Shown in pieces: positions 52,775 through 62,731 of a DNA stretch of 64,000 nucleotides. The first letter of the stretch is position 1. Every line of letters begins with the position of its first letter. The position numbers were made by a program, and so were the translations under genes. Origin of the DNA: Pseudopithomyces maydicus (taxonomy: Eukaryota > Ascomycota > Dothideomycetes > Pleosporales > Didymosphaeriaceae); assembly GCA_026873275.1 (NCBI GenBank), contig JANTUC010000001.1, forward strand, positions 496,001 through 560,000, in the 5' to 3' direction. The notes below the pieces were generated by a model. That model made no database searches and was not told the origin of the DNA. It worked only from the letters and a program-made list of their open reading frames with translations.

Positions 52775-53629
52775 ATGTCTCATGCACTCACACAGAAAGC
52801 GCTTCCCAAGCAAGCTGAAGCGCTGATGAGCGGCAGAGCAAAAGTCACTACATATGAGTCCACCGGCGGAAGAACGACCAAGAAGTTTGCCCAGCACAAC
52901 CTCTCCCTCATTCCTGCCATCCCGGCCGGCTCCATCATCCACGACAACTGTGCAGGCTCCGGCACCGTCTCTCGCTTGATCCTAGAACAGCAAAGAGACG
53001 TAAAGATCTACGCCACCGACATCGACCAGCCTTTTCTCGATTCCCTCTCCGAGGAGGCCGCTCAGAATTCCTGGCCCATCCAAGTCTCCAACCAGCGATC
53101 CGAGAGCACAAGGTTCGACGATGACTTCTTCGACTACGACATTGCCAACATTGGCGTCATCTTCTGGACAGGCGCCGGTCTCGACGGCGTCAAAGAAGTC
53201 TACCGCACGCTGAAGCCCGGTGGCACTGCGTTGATCAACTGCTGGCAGTCCATAACGTGGATGCTGCCCATCATGCTCGTGCACAAGCAATTCCGTGGCG
53301 ATGTCCCATTTCCGGCGCCACCGATCAACTGGACGGACGGCCAACAGCTCAGGAAAATTATCCTTGAAGCAGGGTTTCGAGAAGAGAAGCTGAGTCTGGA
53401 GAGACACGAGGTTGTCGCAGTGATTCCCGAATCCGAGTTTAGAGATTGGACAGAGAAGACGTGGGCTTATCTTGCAGGGATTGGTGGGTGGCATCAAGTT
53501 GATGAAGAGAAGTGGGACGATGAGGTGGAGCGATTGGCAGATTTGCTGAAGCAACAGCCTGGTACTACAGTTGAGGGTGGGAATGTAAGCATGAAGGCCA
53601 GCCAATGGATTGCTGTAGTGCAAAAATGA
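52775..53629 (+). CDS. SAM-dependent methyltransferase (class I)
   Basis: Single exon, 284 residues. The fold is visible in order: motif I IIHDNCAGSGTVSRLIL, the acidic SAM-ribose residue in YATDIDQPFLDSL, motif II in DYDIANIGVIFW, and LKPGGTALINCW (post-II/III). The opening (residues 1-45, then TYESTGGRTTKKFAQH) is characteristic of fungal methyltransferases found in or near secondary-metabolite loci. Known class I enzymes methylate O, N, S or C of small molecules; the substrate here is unknown. Neighbouring BBE-like oxidase makes a small tailoring cluster conceivable, but no backbone synthase is present in this window. Confidence 0.85.
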   Translation: MSHALTQKALPKQAEALMSGRAKVTTYESTGGRTTKKFAQHNLSLIPAIPAGSIIHDNCAGSGTVSRLILEQQRDVKIYATDIDQPFLDSLSEEAAQNSWPIQVSNQRSESTRFDDDFFDYDIANIGVIFWTGAGLDGVKEVYRTLKPGGTALINCWQSITWMLPIMLVHKQFRGDVPFPAPPINWTDGQQLRKIILEAGFREEKLSLERHEVVAVIPESEFRDWTEKTWAYLAGIGGWHQVDEEKWDDEVERLADLLKQQPGTTVEGGNVSMKASQWIAVVQK

Positions 53630-54072
53630 CCATGCTGGGGTCAGATATAGTTTAGAGCTACGTCCTCAGACCAAATACATCTAGAATTTAGCTGTACATG
53701 AACAGGCTACTAGGGGTAAAGCAACGATAGTGTAAGCACAAGACCGTTTGGATGAAAAGGTGGGTGTTACTGGGCACCCCAGGGTTAAGCTCGCCAATGC
53801 AAGACAATATAGCGACGATAGCAAGGGACGGACTCGTAAATAAATTCATCGATGGTATTACATACTATGTACCCTATGCTCAGTCTTCCACATTAAGAGC
53901 GGACCTATCCCCGTGGTATCTTGTAAACTCATGTACTCATTGACATGCACCAACTTGTCAAGTGGTATCATCCGGTGTCATACCAAAACACAAGCAAATT
54001 CGTGATCATGCACTCGCAATCTTTCAGAATAGGATATAACAGAAAAGAGAAGTATTCGCGGGTCAAAGACCT
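53630..54072. other. convergent intergenic gap
   Basis: Between convergent methyltransferase and HAM1-like genes. AT-rich with no coding signal, so 3' UTRs are expected. Confidence 0.5.
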
Positions 54073-56944
54073 TTAGATATCACCGCGCAGAACAGGGTTG
54101 TTGGCACCGAGCGTGGTGTGGTACTGACCAGGCTGCACGCCAGAAGTACCAGTGCCACCAGGTACGTTCTCAGTATTGAAAGCGCCATCCATTTGGGTCG
54201 CAAGACCAGCTCCGGCTGTCGAGTGACCTTGATTGTAGTCGGCACCGTAGGTGGCATGTGTATTGGGGATGCCAGCACCGTCGACTTGTCCGTAGCCGGC
54301 ACCAGCCTCCTGCTGATAGCCCGAACCGACACCGCCAGTTTGGCTAGAAAGACCAGAACCAGGGCCGCCGACGGTCGGGTCTGGGCCGTAGCCCTCAGGA
54401 CGACCATGGGGCTTGCGCTGCACAGATGGTATCTTAGGCAAGCTGGAAGTTTCTTTGGCACTGCCAATGGAGAACACCGGACTCTCCCACTTATCACCTT
54501 TACCGGCGAGGTCTTTGTACTCGGTAGCTTTGGTGCTGATGCCGCCAGGCAAAGAGATGTTCTGGAACATTGAATCATGTTTGGTGACAGCCACGTTGAC
54601 GTGGGTTTCCTTGGCCCGATTCTCCAGCTGCTGCTTCTTCTGCTTACCTTGCATGATTCGCTGGTTAGCCGAAGCAGCATACCGCTGGTAAATGCTCTGG
54701 ATGTTGTCTGGGTCGGGGTTGCGCTTGGCGTCCTCGGCCGCTTTATCAGCCTCCTTCTTGATGTCGTAAATGAGAGCATCAAGTTGGTTGACATTGTCCT
54801 TGATCTGCTTCTCAAGAACTCGCTGGATGACAGGGCGCATAACCTTGAGCAGGAGTGGCTTGAATAGGTTGAAGAGAAGCTTGTGATTGCTCTTCTTCAG
54901 CTTGATTTGGAGGTTTTCAATGTCAGTCGTGATCTTGTTGATCTTGAAATAGTGGACGTCGTCAGAGGACCTGTCAGCATTCTCCATTTCGACCTTGAAG
55001 CTGAAACCGCTGCCACCCATGAAAACATCCATCACACCCTTATCGGTGATGGAAGGAAAGCCTTGCTTCCGCTTCACATAGTACGAAACGTCACGAAGGT
55101 CCATCTGAATACCGCTAACGGACAGCATGACCTTGTTCTTGTTCTTGCTGGATACGTGCTTGCGGCCCCAACGCCAGTAGTTGTCGGAACCAAATTCTGC
55201 AACGTTGGGAGCGAGGTTGTCACCCTCAATGACCAAATTTTCAACCACGGCATCCACCATGGGATCCGAGTACTCAATACGGGGGATGGGTACGTAACGG
55301 ATATTCTCGAAAACAGCAGGGAGAATGACGTCGGTCAAATCTTTGACAAGGTGAGGCTTGAACACCGTCTTGCCGTTTTCATCATGGCCAAGATCATTGA
55401 ACAGCTTCTGCACGGCATTCGCGAATGCCTTGTTCTGAGGATCAGAGTCGAACTGCTGGCCGAGGAACTTGAACTCGTCGGCCACGCGATCAGTGTGACC
55501 ACGATAACGCCCACGAAGGAGTGTGTGTCCGTCGTCATACAACTGGTTCCATTCTTCATTGGATCGGTCCTCCATGATGAAACCTTGTTGCTTCAAACAC
55601 TTGCGGATAAAAGCATCGAGATGCTTGAACCAATTCTTAAGATCTGGATCACGATCGGCATCCTTGTAAATCTGGTTGATAGAGTCGATCAGGTCATCAA
55701 ACGAGGTGCCGTTGGCGAATCGCTCGAGAAGGGTCTTGATACTGGTCAGCATGGGTTGATTAACTCGAAGAAATCCTGGGGTACACACCTTGAGGTCAGC
55801 TTCAGCGAGTTGCAACGCATCGTCCTGGTGCGCACCTTGGACAGATCCTTTACTCTGATGTGCAACATCGCGGCCATGGCCAGCATAGCGCTCAGCCAGT
55901 GTCAAAAGGGTCTCGATGGCGCTTTGGTAATCTTGGTGGCCTTGGATCTCGACCACCATCTTCTTCAAACGCCAGATAGTCTGGTCGCGACGCTCCTCCG
56001 GCATCTTCTGCTTGAGGTAGTTGTTGAGGCGCTCACGTTGACGACGTGCGCGATCCTTGTCCTCTTCTGATACATTCTCGGAAACTTGGCGCTTTGCCTC
56101 ACTGGCGGCATTCTGGGCACTCAAACCAGTAGCCTCGCCAGTCTGAGCCTCGTAGGCCCCGGATTGGGCGACATCAGCAGGATCACGCGAGCCAGCAGGG
56201 TGAGCAGCCTGGGTAACATCACCCGCAGCCCGCTGAGCATCGTCCTTGGAAAATGGAGACTTTTGCTTCAGTTGGCCCTTGAGGTTGTCTTTGGACATAT
56301 CGGGAACATCATGCCATGTGTTGTCTTCTGCAGGACGGTCGATCTGGTTGAGCTGGTGCTCGTCGGGCTTCACCCTGTTGGCGGTGTTTTGGGCAGCGTC
56401 GCCGGCAATGTCACGCAGGAGGATTGTGGCGTCGGACAGCAGTTTTCTGAATTGGCCATTGGAGATGATCAGGGTGCCAAGGGTACGGAGACCTTGGAGG
56501 GCCTCGTTGCCGTGTTGTCTCGCGGTCTCCTTATCGACGGGTGCCTGGGGGGTCTGGGCGTTGCCGCCGGTGACCTGCTCAGTCTGCCAGATGAAGTCTT
56601 GGAGAAGGTTGCCCTCGTTCTTGGTGAGCAGCAGGGTCTTGGCCTGTTCGACGACGAGCTTGAGGTCAGATATCAAGGTGTGGCCTTCGGCAGACAGCTT
56701 CTTAGATGGCGAGTTGAGTGCTTTCGAGGCCAGGAAGGAGTTGAGGGCAACATCGATCTGCTTGTTGGAAGGGACCTTGCCGTTGGCGAATGCTGTAGAG
56801 GGAGAATGTCAGGGGAGGCCAGGCCAGTGGTGTTTGATCGGGCAAGTACGCACCTTGGAAGATTCCGTACAGCTGCAGCTTGGTGTTGACGTCCCGCTCC
56901 TTCTGCTTCTCGTTGACCGGAACATTCACGGCCTTGGAAGACAT
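54073..56944 (-). CDS. HAM1-like protein with BPI/LBP-type lipid-binding fold
   Basis: Exons 56944-56854 and 56792-54073 join across a 61-nt intron to 936 residues. The N-terminus (MSSKAVNVPVNEKQKERDVN, then AFANGKVPSNKQIDVALNSF) and long helical body (about residues 30-520) fit the fungal HAM1_N region named for a hyphal-anastomosis protein. A linker with charged residues leads to a C-terminal domain (IPRIEYSDPMVDAVVENLVIE, then VSYYVKRKQGFPSITDKGV), resembling BPI/LBP lipid-binding folds. The final 120 residues are Gly/Gln/Tyr-rich (QTGGVGSGYQQEAGAGYGQV) and disordered. The molecular role is not established; lipid transfer or binding at hyphal membranes is a family-level inference. Large plus-strand open frames over it look like shadows. 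Confidence 0.85.
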
Positions 56945-57000
56945 TATGTGTGGTGGTGGTGGTATTATCAATCTATCGGGCAGTTTGGGGGTTGTGGGTA

Positions 57001-57028
57001 TCAAGTGTCAAGTGTCGAGTGTCAAGTA
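57001..57028. repeat. 7-bp tandem repeat
   Basis: Four TCAAGTG-like units (TCAAGTG, TCAAGTG, TCGAGTG, TCAAGTA) upstream of the HAM1-like gene. Confidence 0.85.
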
Positions 57029-57236
57029 GCAAAGGCAAGAGCCAATTGGCGGCGATGGTGGTGGTGGTGGGGGGTATCAAAAGCGGTGGTGGTGGTGTAT
57101 GTAGACGGCGAGAGGGGCAGGAGGAGTCGGGCTGCTTTATTTGGGCGTCGTTGGTCTGCAAGTTTCGTCGTCGCAAGCACACACAAATATCGACGTCATG
57201 GCCGCGTCCTGGTCAAGCAGCCGCCCCCGCATGTGC

Positions 57237-57276
57237 CAAAGACGCAAAGACGCAAAGACGCAAAGACGCAAAGACG
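57237..57276. repeat. 8-bp tandem repeat, five exact copies
   Basis: CAAAGACG repeated five times without change, about 290 bp upstream of the HAM1-like ATG. A likely length-variable microsatellite. Confidence 0.95.
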
Positions 57277-57991
57277 GCTCTTCCCTGCCGGTGATTTGCG
57301 CGCACAGATCGAGGCCCCATGCCAGACAAAGCCGCAATTTCCCAGCAGCCGCTCCATGACGGATCGAGGTCGCGGATCAGCGACATGGATGGCCCTGGCG
57401 TGCGTCATGGCTGCTCTCTCGACGCGTCCGGCCGCAGACGCAAATGGCATCCTGCCGAAGCGCAATCGCCAGAATGCCATAGACGCCCATGCTCGCCACT
57501 GCCGGGGGCGGGGGGTCGTCCTCCCTCCGAGAGCAGCCTCTGGTGCCGTGCAGCAGGCAGCGCAGACAGGCCATGCACGCAGCGCCCATGTAGTCTACGT
57601 ACTTACGTACCTACTTCCAGGAGGCAGGTAAATGGACTAGCTGGTCCAGCACCCAGCATGGCGAACGGCGGCCGCCTTCACAAGCCACAGCCATGCCAAT
57701 CGCCCTGCCGTTCGGGGGCTCCTAGGCTCTCTCTTAGGTCACCATGACGCCATGTCTGCGCCTGGAGCCCTCTCAACCTCCAGCTTTATCGCCCCAGACT
57801 GCACTGGTGGAGCACCACCTGAGCACCCCAACGCACCATCGCTACCGCCTGTCCGCGGCTGCCAGCCATGATTCACCGCGTCCTTCTGCCTTGGTTGTGA
57901 GCGGGAGATGTGCATTGGCCCGACAAGGGTCACGGAAGTGGGTTCCGTGCAGGAGCTGTCGCTGTATGTACCTCACCATGCACCATTGCAC

Positions 57992-59386
57992 CTACCACGG
58001 ACACGCCACGACACCATGCTGCGCACCAGCCAGTAGCCAATCCATTTGCAACAAAAATCCTTCCAACACAACCATCGTGACTCTCCATCTAACAAGAACA
58101 AATAACAATGATAACAATACTACACCCGCCTGCGCCATCCTACACTCCCCCTCCTCCCCCAGCCTTCTTCCCCCCGACCCGCTCCTTCGTCCTCCTCCCG
58201 CTCCTCCCGCCCCTCCCGCTCCGCCGCCGGTCCCCGTCTGGCCTCTTTGGCTCTCAATCGCTGCCTCTGCCTCGATGCTCTTCACCGCCCTGCTGATCGC
58301 CATGCTGTATCCGCCAAACCACTCTCCCCAACTCTTCCCCTCTGTTTCCTTGGTGACCTCCAACCCGCTCATCCTCCTGCTTGTCTTGGCCCTTGACTTT
58401 GCCGCTGCCGGCACTGTTGTTGCTGCCCGGTTCGCACGTCTCTGTTCAAGGAACGACCGAGCCACATTCTGCGCAGCAGAAACCCCCGATTGTATAGTTT
58501 GGACATCCTTCATGTCCAAAGTCGAAGGGAGCGGGATGCGATAGCTCCCTGTAAGAGTAACATGCCGACCGTCTGCCTCATAGAGCTCCTCTGTGCCATC
58601 TCTCGGGATTTCTTCCACTTGATCCGTATCCCCAGACGCGCTCCGCTTGCTCTTTGGTCGACCATGTCGCGGTTGGTAGACCTCTAGATCTCTCCTGGCT
58701 GACTCAAGCTCCTCTTCTGCGCGCTCCAGTTCCTCATCTGCTTCCTCCTCTTCCTCCTCGCTTTCGACGGTCCCGGTAGCCGTGCCAAGTGTAGGGATGC
58801 TTTGTGCTGAGGAGCTCTTGCGGCCTTTGCCGCGCCGGCGGGGCGAACGGTTGCGTCCATCAGAGGACTTGTAGAGCTCTTCCACTTTCGCTTCAAGGCC
58901 TCGCACACGAGACTTTAGCGCCTCGAGTTCAGTGGTTGGGGCTGTTGTTCCAGTTGCAGTAGTCGCAGCAGTCGCAGTAGTCGCAGCAGTCGCAGTAGTC
59001 GTAGACGCCGATGGCGCGTCGTCGGTCGGAACATCGCGGTTCAGCTTTCGTGGTCGTCTTCTTTGCCGGTTAGGGCCTGCAGACGATTGTGGCTTCGAGG
59101 CAATCGGACCATCTTTATTCGCTGACGACGGCGTTGCAAGTCGTTCTGCTTGCTTACGGGGTGTGATGGTCTGCTCTGGAGCTGATTGTTTCTTCGGCGC
59201 AGCAGCACTGGAGCCAGCAACAGCTGCTTTCTTCGTAATTTCCTTCTCCAAAATCACTCCACCTGCCGATCCTGCCCTGCCACTGATGCCTTGTTCGGTG
59301 GGAATTTCAGCCCTTCTTGATCGCGCTGGTTTTGCCGCCTGTGACGTAGTCGCATTCGGGCCAGGAGATTGAGTCTTGGACGACAT
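57992..59386 (-). CDS. uncharacterised basic/acidic low-complexity protein
   Basis: Single exon, 464 residues from ATG 59386 (MSSKTQSPGPNATTSQ); the frame is open 57 codons further, but this ATG has better texture. The N-terminus is Ala/Ser/Lys-rich, with a TTATAATTATAATT segment (tandem repeat, listed separately) and a basic stretch (RQRRRPRKLNRD). A short coiled coil (ELEALKSRVRGLEAKVEELY) sits near residue 165, then an arginine patch (RSPRRRGKGRK) and a run of Glu with helix (EEEEEEADEELERAEEELES). The C-terminal part includes a tryptophan motif (WGEWFGGYSMAIS), a Gly run and a hydrophobic end. It is possibly a nuclear or membrane-associated scaffold; no function is assigned. Confidence 0.55.
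   Translation of the reverse strand: MSSKTQSPGPNATTSQAAKPARSRRAEIPTEQGISGRAGSAGGVILEKEITKKAAVAGSSAAAPKKQSAPEQTITPRKQAERLATPSSANKDGPIASKPQSSAGPNRQRRRPRKLNRDVPTDDAPSASTTTATAATTATAATTATGTTAPTTELEALKSRVRGLEAKVEELYKSSDGRNRSPRRRGKGRKSSSAQSIPTLGTATGTVESEEEEEEADEELERAEEELESARRDLEVYQPRHGRPKSKRSASGDTDQVEEIPRDGTEELYEADGRHVTLTGSYRIPLPSTLDMKDVQTIQSGVSAAQNVARSFLEQRRANRAATTVPAAAKSRAKTSRRMSGLEVTKETEGKSWGEWFGGYSMAISRAVKSIEAEAAIESQRGQTGTGGGAGGAGGAGGGRRSGSGGRRLGEEGECRMAQAGVVLLSLLFVLVRWRVTMVVLEGFLLQMDWLLAGAQHGVVACPW
58961..59001 (-). repeat. 18-bp coding repeat (Thr-Ala-rich)
   Basis: Plus-strand unit GTAGTCGCAGCAGTCGCA twice plus a partial third copy, encoding an Ala/Thr repeat on the minus strand in the low-complexity protein. 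Confidence 0.85.
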
Positions 59387-60439
59387 TGCAAGAATCGATG
59401 AGACCACAAGCTCCTGATTGAAATAAATCTTGTAGCAATCGATAGCACAGAGATAGTGGAAAGAAGTTCCCCCAGAGGATCGTCGATCCAAGGCCATAGA
59501 AGTTGGATCTGAGAAACCCTGCAGATTGACGTATGATGCTCTTCCCTCACAGCTCATTCGCGGTGGGGTAAGGCGCTAGTCTATTTTGAGAAAACCATTC
59601 AACCCCTCTATAAGTAATGGCATCGCAAATCTCCTAAGATACGTGCAACGTCTATACTGATCAGAACTAATCAAACGTGTCTAAGATACTTGTTATGGAT
59701 GCAATACCCTTTCAGCAATCAGTGAGCGATTTAACATGCCTCGAATCAAATACAAACACGTTGTAAAGGTCACGTTGGAGAATTTGGACAGCCTATTCCA
59801 TATCTATCGTAAGAAAAACTAAATACAGGACCAGCACCCATTCGTCTATTCTCACCATTTCGCAAACCGGACACGACCAACACTTCCTCAACATGAAGGA
59901 AGATCCCCGAGCCGAACGCGCCCAGCTTTCAAATTTCGAACAATTGTTCGATACTGTCAGATGTAACATGTATTTTCGCACACACCAACCTCAGAGCTAG
60001 CACGCGCAAACGGAGAGTGGAGGTATAGATGCAGTAACAGCCGTATTCTCAGATCCGAGGACATAACAGACGTCAAACTTTTGGGACAGAAGAAACCGGT
60101 GCAAGGTGTCGTGTGCTCGGGCACATTGAAGTAGATTGGGGCATAGACGAAATGCATGGAAGCCATTAAGCGTGTATGGTGCAAGCCAAGATGTCGTAGA
60201 GCCAAAGGAGAATTTTCCGACCAAAACGAACAGTGTCTTGCCAGGCAAGACCTAAGCGAGACAACTGGGCATACTGAAAGAAACGTGCCGACATACAAAG
60301 GCGTGAAGTGGTCGACAAAATCCCGTGCTCGTGGAGACAGGATGCCACGAAACGGGAGGAAAGAACCTACATCTAGACGAAGATACGAAGGTGTAAGCAT
60401 CTAACCCGATAAAGGTGGCTGTAGGAAGAGATTTCGGCC
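59387..60439. other. intergenic region, eIF4B 3' flank and unknown-gene promoter
   Basis: The first ~170 bp continue the open frame of the unknown protein upstream of its chosen ATG. Most of the rest is the 3' flank of eIF4B. Plus- and minus-strand frames between 59,950 and 60,400 show no family features. Confidence 0.45.
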
Positions 60440-62436
60440 TTAGGATGCGATGGCACGAGCCGGGCCACCTCCTCCACGCCTACCACCCCGACCCTGATTT
60501 TTATTGGGTTTCGTAACAGTGCTCCAGCCATCTTCATCCATAGCCTCGGTGGTCGGGGTAGTTGCTGCAGAAGTGTTCGACTTCCGCCTCCAAGAGTTAT
60601 CGAGTTTAGGGTCACGCACTACCTCCTTGGGCTTTACGGCCTTGTCGTCCACGATGTCTCCGTTCGCGGGTGCATCAGCAGCCTTGACCTCCGGAGGTAC
60701 CGCGTCACCATCCTCTCCCACACGCTGGAGGATCTCGAAGTTAGCACTCGGCTTCTCTGCATCTCCATTCTCATTCTTCTCGGCCGAAGGGGTAAGCGGG
60801 GCCTCAGTCCTTGGTGAAGTCACAGTCTTCTCAGCAGACTCCTTGGTCTTCTTCTCTTCGCGAGCTTTGTCATCAGCCTCCTTCTTTTGGCGTATGGCCA
60901 ACTGTCTCTTCTCTTCGACCTCGCGCTCACGAGCGGCGGTGTCAATAGGCCGGGCAGCACCAAAAGGATTCGACTTGGAGTCAGAGTGCGTAGAAGCCGT
61001 AGGGGTCTCGGGCGCTTCTGACACAGTACGTTTCTGGAGGTTGAGCTTCGGACGGGTAGCCGGGGCAGCAGGCTGCGGAGCGGGTGAAGAAGGTACGCTG
61101 GCATCGGGGGTTTCTGTAGGCGACTTAACTTGAGGGTCTGGACGCATCTTGGAACGCCACTGGTTGTCGAGTTCCGGGGCAGTCGGTTGGCGATCGTGCT
61201 GAGGACGATCGGAAAATTCACGTCGCGGAGGGCGGGAGCCATCGTTAGAGCGACCTTCACCCCAGGCAGGAGATTGCCGTCGTTCGCGGGGACCATCGTT
61301 GCTACGCACACGGCCACCCTCTCTGAAGGGACCACTTGGAGCTACCGGGGATAGAGGACCCTTGCGTTCCCAGTTACCGAAGTCGCGCTCTTTGCCGTCG
61401 CTGCTGAAAGGTGGCGGGCGCCTCCGGTCACCCCCTCAGAACGTTCATCAAACTGGCGATATGCACCACGCTCAGACGGACGACGCTGTTGGCCTGGTAG
61501 ATCGGGTAGGGGACCTTTCCGAGTCCAGTCAGACATGTCCTTCATTTCAGGGCGGTCCTTCGCTGTAATACATTAGCATGCGGTTACCAACATTTGTTAA
61601 TGCCAACGTACGAGGCTCGGCGACGCTAACTCGGATATTTCTACCCTGGAACTGCGTGCCCGAAAGGTCCAGTGCCTTTTTCAGGCCATCAAGACTGCCG
61701 AATTCAACATATCCAAATCCTTTCGGCTTGCGCTCGAGTTTGTCTTCCACGATGCGAACGTTGGTGACTTCACAATCGGCGAAGAAATCGTTGATGTCAC
61801 CTTCGGTAGCATCGAATGAAAGGTTGCCCAGATGGGCCGTATACGGAGGCTTGGAAGGGAGAGGTAGTTGCTCGCGGACAGCGTAACCTCCAAGACGGTC
61901 ACTGCCACCTATCGGAACGATTAGTCGATATTAGAATCGCACAGCAAGCCGACATACCGAACCCGCCACTGGCTGCGCCGCGGTCGGAACCAAATCCTCC
62001 GCCAGCACCGCCGCCGAAAGTGCGTCTCTCGCCTCCGCCGTAGCCAGCACCGCCGCTGCCGCCTATATGAGGGTTAGTTCACAGTTTGTTGGGATTCCGA
62101 ATCAAGGGCATGAATTACTTCCGGCTGCACCGAGTCAGTATTTCGCATTGCTATCGGCTTGAAAAAAGCTACTCACCACCAACAGGCATATCCTCCATTT
62201 CGTCAGCCCATGATCCGAGTGCTATAGTAGCGTCAGCCTCTTCCACTCCCCGCATGGAGCGGGGTTGCGCCTACATTGGTCGCCCAGAAAGTCCCCCAGG
62301 GACATCTTCTGGGTTTGCTTCTTGGGACCTGCAAGCATGAATGTTAGCCATGTTGGTTGAATTTGGCCGTCCGCGCAAAGTGGGGTAGCACGTTGGCGCT
62401 GCCTGGCGTTGCAGCGCGGGAGGCAAACGTACCCAT
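60440..62436 (-). CDS. TIF3: translation initiation factor eIF4B (Tif3/Sce3), with apparent one-base frameshift
   Basis: Six exons (62436-62433, 62328-62275, 62221-62177, 62062-61958, 61908-61612, 61562-60440). eIF4B helps eIF4A unwind mRNA leaders during translation initiation. The first coding exon is only 4 nt (ATGG), giving MGPKKQTQKMSLGDFLGDQ after splicing; SWADEMEDMPVG follows, as in fungal orthologues. An RRM is clear (YTAHLGNLSFDATE with RNP2-like and KGFGYVEF as RNP1). Downstream are the characteristic Asp-Arg/Gly-rich repeats, charged helices and a tail (EDGWSTVTKPNKN). At the C5 run 61431-61435 one base is missing: downstream NWERKGPLSP is in another frame. With one added base the protein is 542 residues; as given it truncates after the RRM. 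Confidence 0.88.
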
Positions 62437-62731
62437 GATTGCGGTTAGCAGTCAACGCGCTGTCGAAACCGCGCGCTGGCCGAGAATATCCTGAGAGCTA
62501 TGCAGGCTCTCAAGAAAGGACGTATGGGTGTAAGTGGTTCGTTCGCCAAAGTGTGTGGGGTTGTGGTCGAGGGGACCTGCCTGAAGAAAATCGCGGGCAC
62601 CCAAGTGCGATTAATGTTCAATCTTCGACGCTAAGAATCTTGGCGTTTCCTGTAGCTCAACTTGTCCCCAGATTCTACACCTCTTGTATCATTCCAGATC
62701 GAGCTTCGTTCGTGCAATAAATGAGTCCGTT
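62437..62731. promoter_or_regulatory. divergent upstream region of eIF4B and Tim17-like gene
   Basis: A 295-bp region between head-to-head genes; likely holds both promoters. No TATA box was evident. Confidence 0.5.

Larger units (their letters stand above)
56945..57991. other. intergenic region with short tandem repeats
   Basis: About 1 kb with a GGT/GTG-rich stretch near the HAM1-like start, a 7-bp repeat at 57001-57028 and an 8-bp repeat at 57237-57276. Many open frames overlap, but none show family features. It probably holds the HAM1-like promoter and the 3' flank of the next minus-strand gene. Confidence 0.45.

Noticed and set aside
54883..56070. Plus-strand open frame of 395 residues
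   Set aside because: Antisense to the HAM1-like gene, whose spliced frame has clear family features. No domain is seen in the plus frame.
59957..60400. Minus-strand frame of 147 residues
   Set aside because: It lies in the 3' flank of eIF4B and has hydrophobic but featureless sequence.
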